The notes under the pieces were generated by a model. That model had not been told where the DNA came from, did not search any database, and saw only the letters and a list, made by a program, of their open reading frames with translations. Made by a program: the position numbers and the translations under genes. A stretch of DNA of 23,877 nt from an uncultured Oscillospiraceae bacterium (lineage in GTDB: Bacteria > Bacillota > Clostridia > Oscillospirales > Acutalibacteraceae), in assembly GCA_900543795.1 (NCBI GenBank), contig UQSH01000023.1, forward strand, positions 1-23,877. Reading direction: 5' to 3'. Positions 15,444 through 22,330 of the stretch are shown piece after piece. The first letter of the stretch is position 1; each line of letters starts with the position of its first letter.

Positions 15444-16718
15444 TTATTTTAATCCCTCAATTTCGGGATGTCTTGCCGCAACAACTCCGAAGGCATCCTC
15501 TGCAATTTCAACTGCAAGCTTGATATCCTCATCTGTTACAGCGGCATTCATAAAGTGGTTATGATGCGAAGCAAGGAAAAGGCCTCTTGAAACGCATTCT
15601 GCAATCCACTCTTGATGAAGCATAAGGCTATCGTCATTTGCTATTCTGAGATAGAAAAGTGCCGGCTCACCTGAAACAACAAGGTTAAAGCCGTGCTCAT
15701 TAGCGGCTTCGGTAAGGCCCTGTGTTAATTTCGTTCCCATTTTTCTAAACATAGTGGGTGTGTCAAGCCTCTTCATTTTCGGGATACAGGCAAGGCAGGC
15801 GGCAAATGGCTCTGCACTCATCCAATAGGAGCCTGTGTATGTAACCGAGGAAGCAGTTGCCTTCATATGCTCGCCGCCGCAGCAGGCAGACATATTATAG
15901 CCGTTTGCAAGTGCTTTACAGAAGCAGATTAAGTCTGCTTTAATTCCGTAATAATGGTCGGAGCCTGCAATATCAAGACGGAAGCCTGTTCTGACATCGT
16001 CAAAAATAAGAACCATACCGTGCTCATCGCAGAACTTACGAACAGCCTGCCAATATTCCTTTGTTGCACATTCATTATCCTTAAAGTTACCGTGATCATA
16101 CGGCTGAGCGATAAGACCTGCAACATCGCCGTTGCAAGCATCATAAGCCTGTTGAAGCGCTTCGATATTAAACCAAGGAATTACAACATTATTTGCAACC
16201 TCCTCGGGAAGAATTCCGGGATAGTCCTTCTTTTGAGCCCACTGGAAATCTCCGTGATAATAGCCTTGAAGGAAGAACATCTTTTTCTTACCCGTATGCG
16301 CTCTTGCGCACATAACGGAAAATGTTGTTGCGTCTGAACCGTTTTTCATAAAGAAGGCCCAATCTGCGCTTGCAACAGTATCTTTAAGAAGCTCTGCACA
16401 CTCAACCATCTTATATGACGGAGATGTTGTGCAGTTTCCTCTTTTAAGCTGCTCCATAGCGGCGGCGTCAACATCTTCATCGCAATAGCCGAGAACATTG
16501 GGGCCGTATGCACACATAAAATCAAGATACTTATTTCCGTCCACATCCCAGAAATAAGTTCCCTTTGCGTGATCGCTCATAAGAGGCCATTTTGTGATGG
16601 GAAGGAACAAGCCTTCACTCGGACCGAGATGGCCGTAAACACCGGAGGGGATTGCATCTAATGCTCTGTTAAACCACTCCTGGCTTTTTTCATGTTTATA
16701 TTCCGGAAATTTACTCAT
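15444..16718 (-). CDS. Class III PLP aminotransferase (glutamate-1-semialdehyde aminomutase-like, not HemL)
   Basis: Fold-type I PLP enzyme of 424 residues. The PLP lysine is K268 in FCKALANGY; the Asp contacting the pyridine nitrogen is D240 in FDDVRTGFR; NGSDATTFSVMCARAHTG (126-143) and GYYHGDF (152-158) line the active site. FDDV replaces the usual FDEV. True HemL proteins read differently around the lysine, and no tetrapyrrole gene is near, so heme synthesis is unlikely. The closest look is the class III aminotransferases of surface-sugar and specialised clusters, which aminate ketones or ketoses. An AGGAGG site lies 7 bases before the ATG. It is second in the operon, 17 bases after the first SCP2 gene and followed by the split transketolase, whose ketose-type product it could aminate. 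The substrate is unknown. Confidence 0.88.
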   Translation of the reverse strand: MSKFPEYKHEKSQEWFNRALDAIPSGVYGHLGPSEGLFLPITKWPLMSDHAKGTYFWDVDGNKYLDFMCAYGPNVLGYCDEDVDAAAMEQLKRGNCTTSPSYKMVECAELLKDTVASADWAFFMKNGSDATTFSVMCARAHTGKKKMFFLQGYYHGDFQWAQKKDYPGILPEEVANNVVIPWFNIEALQQAYDACNGDVAGLIAQPYDHGNFKDNECATKEYWQAVRKFCDEHGMVLIFDDVRTGFRLDIAGSDHYYGIKADLICFCKALANGYNMSACCGGEHMKATASSVTYTGSYWMSAEPFAACLACIPKMKRLDTPTMFRKMGTKLTQGLTEAANEHGFNLVVSGEPALFYLRIANDDSLMLHQEWIAECVSRGLFLASHHNHFMNAAVTDEDIKLAVEIAEDAFGVVAARHPEIEGLK

Positions 16719-16735
16719 TATTCTGCCTCCTGTTA

Positions 16736-17500
16736 TTAACCGAGATATACCGAAACACGGTCAAGAATACGGTTAAGATTATCAACCATTGAAATCATAC
16801 CCGCCATATAAATATTGCCCTTGCAAAGCTCGGCAATAGTTGAAACCGTGCCTGTGAACAAGCCGTAAGCAAGATCAATATTGGCAAATTCCATAATTGC
16901 TCTTGGATTATCAGCCTTTTCCTTTACGGTTGTGAAATGATGATTTTTAACAACGATAGTTGCATAGCAGGTATCTTTTATACCCATAGAAACCTTTCCG
17001 TCAACGGTTCCACTTGCCGTAAACATGGAAATTGAATCTGAATTTGCAAGTGCTGAAATAGCACCGGTAATTGTATAGAATGTTAAAATTGTTGACTCCT
17101 CAAAAAACGCTCTGTTTGCAAGGTCCTCCTTGCTTGGCATAAGGAGCTTGGTTAATCTATCCGTTAGCTTAGTGAACGGGCCTAAAAGAAAAGACAGCAC
17201 CTGAACCATTCCCTTAACAGGAATACCCGGCTTACTGTTGTCGATAAGGTCGTTAAACTTTTCGGGCGAGCCGAAATTCATTTTGCAGGTACAGCCCTCG
17301 GAGCCTTCTGTAAATTTACAGCCTGTTTTTGAGAAATGGAATGTTCCGCACGGTCCGTCTGCAACATCAAAGCAGAGAGAAACGGGAGATTTGAGAGACG
17401 CAAGAACCGCCTTTGCCTCTTCGTCAATCTCGCACAAATTCTCAAGCGTTGCAAGCACACCGTACATATTAACATACGCCATTGCTTTTGCTTCTTTCAA
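16736..17500 (-). CDS. Tandem SCP2-like (sterol-carrier-fold) protein, first gene of operon, TTG start
   Basis: Predicted soluble lipid-binding-fold protein of 254 residues. Two SCP2-like units are visible. The first, about 33-112, reads VSLCFDVADGPCGTFHFS, then MNFGSPEKFNDLID and IPVKGMVQVLSFLLGP. The second, about 135-252, has DGKVSMGIKDTCYATIVVKN, RAIMEFANIDLAYGLFTG and KGNIYMAGMISMVDNLNRILDRV. The SCP2 fold binds sterols, acyl chains or isoprenoids in a hydrophobic tunnel; the ligand here is not known. The first unit holds six cysteines (residues 23-72). The start is TTG at 17500, 8 bases from a consensus AAGGAGG; the ATG at 17482 has no such site. It is the first gene after a clear promoter. 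Domain assignment is by pattern reading. Confidence 0.75.
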   Translation of the reverse strand: MKEAKAMAYVNMYGVLATLENLCEIDEEAKAVLASLKSPVSLCFDVADGPCGTFHFSKTGCKFTEGSEGCTCKMNFGSPEKFNDLIDNSKPGIPVKGMVQVLSFLLGPFTKLTDRLTKLLMPSKEDLANRAFFEESTILTFYTITGAISALANSDSISMFTASGTVDGKVSMGIKDTCYATIVVKNHHFTTVKEKADNPRAIMEFANIDLAYGLFTGTVSTIAELCKGNIYMAGMISMVDNLNRILDRVSVYLG

Positions 17501-17508
17501 AATAAATT

Positions 17509-17515
17509 CCTCCTT
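17509..17515 (-). promoter_or_regulatory. Consensus ribosome site deciding a TTG start
   Basis: AAGGAGG, 8 bases before the TTG at 17500-17498. The strongest ribosome site in the operon, paired with a weak start codon. Confidence 0.8.
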
Positions 17516-17544
17516 TTTCGTTTTGAAAGTATTAGTGCATATAA

Positions 17545-17574
17545 ATTATATCACATAATATGTATAACGGTCAA
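17545..17574 (-). promoter_or_regulatory. Promoter of the SCP2-aminotransferase-transketolase operon
   Basis: On the minus strand TTGACC (17574-17569), an 18-base spacer and TATAAT (17550-17545) preceded by TGA, an extended -10. The spacer holds the odd-centred palindrome ACATA-A-TATGT (17553-17563), a possible small operator. The leader to the TTG is about 40 bases. Confidence 0.78.
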
Positions 17575-17677
17575 TTCAAAAGACATACAAAAATTTTTAT
17601 ATTATTTGTTGAAAATACATAAAAATTCATTTACACATTATGCAAAATGCCACAAAACATAAAAAAATTATAAACAG

Positions 17678-17713
17678 AAAAAGCGGGCAGAAAATCACTT
17701 CCTGCTCGCCTTT
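17678..17713 (-). terminator. Intrinsic terminator after trpS
   Basis: On the minus strand AAGGCGAGCAG (17713-17703) pairs with CTGCCCGCTTT around an 11-base loop, with one A-C mismatch and one G-U pair, then a U run. It begins 20 bases after the trpS stop. The 100 bases between it and the next promoter are AT-rich and show nothing else I can name. Confidence 0.82.
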
Positions 17714-17732
17714 GAGTTAGAATTAAACGGTA

Positions 17733-18749
17733 TTATTTCATAAGAAATCCGATTTTTTTCATTGCCTTATCAAGAGTGCGCTGTGAAACACGCAAAGCAC
17801 GCTCGGCGCCCTTTTGCTGACATTCCTTAATATAAGCCTTATCGGCAATAAGACGGTTATATTTTTCCTGAACGGGCGCCAGCTCGGCAACAACTGCCTC
17901 GCCTACTGCCTTTTTGAAATCTCCGTATCCCCTACCCTGAAATTCTTTTTCAATTTCCTCAAAGGATTTGGAGGTTACAGCCGAATAAACCGTCATAAGA
18001 TTATTAATTCCGTCCTTGCCGTCTGCATATCTAACGCACATTTCACTGTCTGTTATGGCAGATTTGAACTTTTTCATAATAACATCGGGGGTGTCGGTTA
18101 AATAAACCGTTCCCTTGGGATTCGGGTCTGACTTGCTCATTTTTTTAGCCGGATCTTGCAGGCTCATAACCCTTGCGCCGCTTTTCGGAATATATGCATC
18201 GGGAACTGTGAAAACATTACCGTAAATTCCGTTAAATCTTTGGGCGATATCTCTTGTTATTTCAAGGTGCTGCTTTTGGTCTGCACCAACAGGAACAACA
18301 TCTGCGTTATAAAGAAGAATATCGGCAGCCATTAGGCAGGGATATGTAAAAAGCCCTGCATTGATATTATCGCTGTGCTGCGCCGATTTATCCTTAAACT
18401 GCGTCATTCTTGAAAGCTCGCCGAACTGCGTGTAGCAATTAAGAAGCCAAGCAAGCTGAGCGTGAGTAGGAACATGAGATTGAATAAAAACAATTCCGTT
18501 TTCAGCATCAAGTCCGAGTGCAAGAAGCATGGCATAAAGCTCATTTGTTTGGCGGCGAAGCATCTGCGGATCCTGACGGACTGTTATTGAATGTAAATCC
18601 GCAACGCCGTAAATTGTATCAAATTCCTCCTGAAAGGACGGCCAGCCCTTTAAAGCACCGAGATAATTTCCGAGAGTGGGCACAGAGGTTGGTTGAATTA
18701 AGGAAAGGCTTCTTTTACGCCTTTCGGTTTGAATTTTGTTTTTTTCCAT
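17733..18749 (-). CDS. trpS: Tryptophanyl-tRNA synthetase
   Basis: Charges tRNA-Trp; cytosolic class Ic enzyme. The protein is 338 residues, normal. The HIGH-equivalent motif is TLGN (25-28) in TLGNYLGALKGWPSF, and KMSKS is at 203-207. Other family segments are YGVADLHSIT, FTYPCLMAADILLY and PVGADQKQHLEITRDIA. AAAGGA is about 9-10 bases before the ATG. It lies 27 bases after the aminotransferase gene, with no room for a T-box leader, so it appears to be transcribed with the glyA unit rather than under tRNA-Trp control. Confidence 0.97.
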   Translation of the reverse strand: MEKNKIQTERRKRSLSLIQPTSVPTLGNYLGALKGWPSFQEEFDTIYGVADLHSITVRQDPQMLRRQTNELYAMLLALGLDAENGIVFIQSHVPTHAQLAWLLNCYTQFGELSRMTQFKDKSAQHSDNINAGLFTYPCLMAADILLYNADVVPVGADQKQHLEITRDIAQRFNGIYGNVFTVPDAYIPKSGARVMSLQDPAKKMSKSDPNPKGTVYLTDTPDVIMKKFKSAITDSEMCVRYADGKDGINNLMTVYSAVTSKSFEEIEKEFQGRGYGDFKKAVGEAVVAELAPVQEKYNRLIADKAYIKECQQKGAERALRVSQRTLDKAMKKIGFLMK

Positions 18750-18776
18750 AGAGCATTTTCCTTTATATTTAGCAGT

Positions 18777-19964
18777 TTATTTTATAAAATCCCTTGCGAC
18801 CTCGCCCATAATTTTAACACCCTCAACAATACTTTCATCATCGGGAGTTGAAAAATTAAGACGGATATAGCTGCATGGCTTTGTATCATCAACCGTGAAC
18901 GCCGTGCCGGGAACAACGGCAACCTTGCGTTCAAGCAGCTTATTCACATAATCAAGCATATTAACATTATCGGGCAGCCTTGCCCAGATAAAGAGGCCTC
19001 CCTGCGGACGAACATAGCTTATAAAGCCCTTGCAATATTCATCAAGGCAGGAGCACATAAGATTAAGCTTGCGCCTGTAAATCTTTTTTATTTCATCTAT
19101 ATGAGCATTTACATCATATTCATCAAACCAACGCGAAACAATCATTTGATTGAGAACACCTGTGTGAACATCGGAAACCTGCTTGCCGATAGTGAACGCA
19201 GGGGCGATTTTGCTTGGAACAACGGCATAGGCAACTCTTATTCCGGGAGCAAGAATTTTTGAAAAGGAGCCTGCATAAACAACTATTCCATCGGTATCCA
19301 TACTCTTTATTGAGGGTACGGGTTCGCCCTCTACTCTCAAATTGCCGTATGGATCGTCTTCAAGAATAACAAGATTATTTTCAAGTGCAAGGCGATACAT
19401 TCTTTTGCGCTTTTCAAGGCTTAATGTTGTTCCGCCGGGGTTTTGAAAATTCGGAATAGTGTATATAAATTTAGCATTTGGGTTTTGCCTTATAGCCTCT
19501 TCAAGAGCGTTTATATTCATTCCGTCTTCATCAATCGGAACACCGACGAGCTTACATCCGTGTGAACGAAAGCAATTGAGCGAGCCGATAAACGAGGGAT
19601 CCTCGCATATAACCGTATCTCCCTCAGAAGCAAGAACACGGGTTGTTATATCCATAACCTGAGTTCCGCCTGCGGTTATAATTACGCTATCGTCATCAGT
19701 GCCGATTCCCTCACGCTCATAAAGCCATTTTTTAACAGCCTGACGCAAAGGCTCATAGCCTTCGGAAACACCGTAAACAAGCGCTGAAACAGGATTTTCT
19801 TCAAGGATTTCTGCGCTTATTTTTTTAACCTCATCGCAGGGAAACGCCTCTGTTGCGGGAGAGCCGCCGGCAAAAGCAATCATACCCGGCTCACTCGTTG
19901 CTTTAAGAATCTCCCTTACTGCCGAGGGCTTTAATCCTGCATATTTTTTTGAAAGGCTATACAT
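18777..19964 (-). CDS. PLP-dependent aminotransferase, LysN/MocR-domain type
   Basis: Fold-type I (class I/II) aminotransferase of 395 residues from the ATG at 19964; a GTG at 19973 is possible. It has FAGGSPATEAFP near the N-terminus, a YGVSEGYEPLR segment, the PNFQNPGG motif, EDDPYGNLR with the PLP-nitrogen Asp, and the PLP lysine in SFSKILAPGIR (K236 from this start). RLNFSTPDDE near the end carries the substrate carboxylate-binding Arg. This subgroup covers 2-aminoadipate aminotransferase (LysN), aromatic and valine-type transaminases, and the catalytic half of MocR regulators; there is no helix-turn-helix domain here. The amino acid substrate cannot be decided. It starts right after the stop of the glycerophosphotransferase-like gene. 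Confidence 0.88.
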   Translation of the reverse strand: MYSLSKKYAGLKPSAVREILKATSEPGMIAFAGGSPATEAFPCDEVKKISAEILEENPVSALVYGVSEGYEPLRQAVKKWLYEREGIGTDDDSVIITAGGTQVMDITTRVLASEGDTVICEDPSFIGSLNCFRSHGCKLVGVPIDEDGMNINALEEAIRQNPNAKFIYTIPNFQNPGGTTLSLEKRKRMYRLALENNLVILEDDPYGNLRVEGEPVPSIKSMDTDGIVVYAGSFSKILAPGIRVAYAVVPSKIAPAFTIGKQVSDVHTGVLNQMIVSRWFDEYDVNAHIDEIKKIYRRKLNLMCSCLDEYCKGFISYVRPQGGLFIWARLPDNVNMLDYVNKLLERKVAVVPGTAFTVDDTKPCSYIRLNFSTPDDESIVEGVKIMGEVARDFIK

Positions 19965-19973
19965 ACTAATCAC

Positions 19974-21107
19974 TCACTTTAAAATCTGCTCAACAAAGCG
20001 CTTTGACGAATTACCGTCGCAAAGAGAAACGAAGCGCTTTTTGAATTTTTCCGCCTGCTCATTATCTGCCGAGGCATTTAAAACGGCAGAGGCAAGCTCC
20101 TCACGGCTTTGAACAATACAGCCGCAGGAATAATCGTTATAATCAAAATAAAATCCCCTGCCCTTATCATATTCCGCCAAATCGGGAGCATAAAGAACGG
20201 CGGGATTTCCCATAATTGCATTTTCAAAAATAACAGACGAATAATCAGTTACAAGAACATCTGTTATAAAAAGTATATCATTGATTTCGCGCTCATCCGC
20301 AAAGTCAAAAACTCTTTCGCTGACAGACTGCGGAATTTCAATTTTACGCTTAACGAACGGGTGCATCTTAATAATTACCGCCCACTCTTCTCCGAGCGAA
20401 CGAGCAAATTCCTCCGCGTCAAAAAGCTCCTGCGGATAATCAGCATCATCAACGCTTTGCCCTCTGAATGTGGGTGCAAAAAGGCATATTTTTTTATCCT
20501 TTAAGCGCGGCTCCTTTTCGTAAAGCCGCTTCCTTGCCGAAGCAATATAATCATCATCGAAAAACAAATCCGTTCTCGGTGCGCCCGTTGGATATATTTT
20601 ATCACTTGAAATACCAAAGGCTTCTGCATAAATTTCGGAGATTTCGGGAGAGGAAACAATTGCCTTTGTGTAGTTTTTATGAGTCAGCGACGCTTTTTCA
20701 GCCGTTGCTCTGCCATATCCGAAGCGCTTAAATGCGCCGAGAGCATGCCAAACCTGAACAAGCTCCTGCCCTTCCCTTAAATTAAGAACATAAACAAGCG
20801 GCTCATAATCATCAACAAGAATGAACCTGCTTGAAGCCATTTCCCGTGCAAGCTCGCTTTCGCTCGGTATTTCGGGAGGAGCGGCAACTGCTATTTGAAA
20901 CGGCAGACTGTTTTTTTCAATATAATTTTTTACGGCAAGAAGATTTCCTCCGAGCTTACCCTTGGAGGTTGAATACATAAGTATTTTATTTTCCTGCATG
21001 GGAATCTCTTTTTTTGCCTTTTCAAAGCTTTTAATAAAGGAAGCATATCTTGCTTTTTGAAGAAGCGGATACGCAAAGGATTTTAATTTATTCATAGCTT
21101 TCATCAT
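19974..21107 (-). CDS. CDP-glycerol glycerophosphotransferase-family protein (second of pair)
   Basis: Member of the TagB/TagF family, GT-B-like enzymes that build glycerol- or ribitol-phosphate polymers or add polyol phosphates to envelope glycopolymers, at the inner membrane face. The protein is up to 377 residues. Family motifs are WHALGAFKRFG (120-130), GAPRTD (175-180), APTFRG (211-216), IKMHPF (246-251) and VTDYSSVIFE (286-295), then a segment ending RGFYFDY. Histidines in WHA and MHP match catalytic positions of TagF. A basic N-terminus (KLKSFAYPLLQKAR) may help membrane association. Start is uncertain: ATGs at 21107, 21104 and 21095 are all possible, without a clear ribosome site. The last gives the same ATGAATAA overlap with the upstream stop that rnc has with plsX. 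No teichoic acid genes of other steps are nearby. Confidence 0.88.
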   Translation of the reverse strand: MMKAMNKLKSFAYPLLQKARYASFIKSFEKAKKEIPMQENKILMYSTSKGKLGGNLLAVKNYIEKNSLPFQIAVAAPPEIPSESELAREMASSRFILVDDYEPLVYVLNLREGQELVQVWHALGAFKRFGYGRATAEKASLTHKNYTKAIVSSPEISEIYAEAFGISSDKIYPTGAPRTDLFFDDDYIASARKRLYEKEPRLKDKKICLFAPTFRGQSVDDADYPQELFDAEEFARSLGEEWAVIIKMHPFVKRKIEIPQSVSERVFDFADEREINDILFITDVLVTDYSSVIFENAIMGNPAVLYAPDLAEYDKGRGFYFDYNDYSCGCIVQSREELASAVLNASADNEQAEKFKKRFVSLCDGNSSKRFVEQILK

Positions 21108-22299
21108 CCGCAGCTTTCTTATAATTATACTCTCCGCAATAGGTTCCCTTTATCAGCTCATCAATAATTTTGCCGTAAATATGAGTTATACTGCTAAACT
21201 GCTTATTAACATAATCGTTCATAAACTGCTTTTCTTTTTCGGCATCTGCTCGAGTGCCGCTTGAAATAAAATCGCAAATCCCCTTTGCGTTTTTTGAATA
21301 AACGGCAGGAATATCACGCCAAAAATCAATATAAAAGCCGCGTTCATCAATATATTTTTCACTGTCAAAGCAATAGATATATATTGGAAGATTTTTAAGC
21401 AGAGCCTCATAGATTATTGAGCTGTAATCTGTTACAACATAATCGGCAACAGCCATAAAATCCATACCCGTAAAGCGCTCGCCGATTGCTTTATTCATTC
21501 GGGAATCAACATAAATTTCTTCCTCATTAGTGTCAACAACATGGTGCTTAACAATAAGATTATATTCCGAATAATTAATGCGGTCAACAAGCTGACCTGT
21601 TGCTTTACGCAGCTCGGCGGTGTCCTCCTCATTATCTCGAAAGGTGGGAACATAAAGGATATTTTTGCGCCCGTTATCAAGCTGAGGATATGCGCTGAAA
21701 ATATTGCCTTTAAGCCTTAATGCTTCGTTTTCATCGGTTAAATAGTCCATACGGGGCATACCGATTGGGATAAACCTTTCCTCCGGCTGACCGAACGCCT
21801 CGGCAAAATGAGGAACGCATTTATTACCGCTTGCCGCAATCAAATCATAATTGCGGTGCATCTTAAAGGCTTCGGCGGTTTTTGCGTCCTTGCCGCCCTC
21901 TTTATCAAGTATGGATTTGCCGAAGCGCTTAAACGCCCCGAGCGCATGCCAAATCTGAATAATTTTTAAATCCTTTTTATGATTAAGCATTGAGGCAAGA
22001 ATACAATATCCGTCCAGCACAACAACCCTTGATGTTGCAAGCGCATTCATTTGGCGGAGCATTTCGCCTATATATTTAATTTTTCCGCCGAGGGAATCCG
22101 GTATCATTTTGCAAAGAACAACAACCTTATACTGCGGATACTCTGTTTTTATCTCATTTATAAGATACCTAAAATCAAGCGAAGGAGTTTCGCTTTGGCG
22201 GGAAATGAAGGCAACCTTATTTTCGGTTTTTTTTAGCTTGAAGGCGGAATAAATTATTCCCATAAAAAAGCCGAAAAGCTTTGCAAATATCTTAACCAT
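21088..22299 (-). CDS. CDP-glycerol glycerophosphotransferase-family protein (first of pair)
   Basis: Same family as the following gene but clearly diverged. From the ATG at 22299 it is 403 residues; a TTG at 22314 would add five. It has an N-terminal hydrophobic/basic stretch (about 5-25), then IQIWHALGAFKRFGKS, GMPRMDYL, YVPTFRDNEED, VKHHV in place of the usual K-x-HP, VTDYSSIIYEALL and DERGFYIDFW. Substrate is unknown: glycerol phosphate or another polyol phosphate added to a wall or capsule polymer. It follows glyA by a short gap and overlaps the second copy, so the two are probably translated together. Two adjacent divergent members suggest sequential primer/extension roles, like TagB and TagF, but that is inference. 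Confidence 0.88.
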   Translation of the reverse strand: MVKIFAKLFGFFMGIIYSAFKLKKTENKVAFISRQSETPSLDFRYLINEIKTEYPQYKVVVLCKMIPDSLGGKIKYIGEMLRQMNALATSRVVVLDGYCILASMLNHKKDLKIIQIWHALGAFKRFGKSILDKEGGKDAKTAEAFKMHRNYDLIAASGNKCVPHFAEAFGQPEERFIPIGMPRMDYLTDENEALRLKGNIFSAYPQLDNGRKNILYVPTFRDNEEDTAELRKATGQLVDRINYSEYNLIVKHHVVDTNEEEIYVDSRMNKAIGERFTGMDFMAVADYVVTDYSSIIYEALLKNLPIYIYCFDSEKYIDERGFYIDFWRDIPAVYSKNAKGICDFISSGTRADAEKEKQFMNDYVNKQFSSITHIYGKIIDELIKGTYCGEYNYKKAADDESYE

Positions 22300-22330
22300 T
22301 TTTACCGTTACCAATCAAATTAAAATTTTA

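Noticed and set aside
15444..16718. Calling the class III aminotransferase hemL (heme synthesis)
   Set aside because: The lysine-site context differs from HemL and no hemA, hemB, hemC or hemD gene lies near.
12646..17500. Cholesterol-to-coprostanol metabolism, suggested by the SCP2 sterol-binding name
   Set aside because: SCP2 folds bind many lipids, and no 3-beta-hydroxysteroid dehydrogenase or sterol reductase gene is in the operon; the link would rest on the family name only.
18750..18776. T-box or riboswitch before trpS
   Set aside because: Only 27 bases separate trpS from the preceding gene, too few for any T-box.
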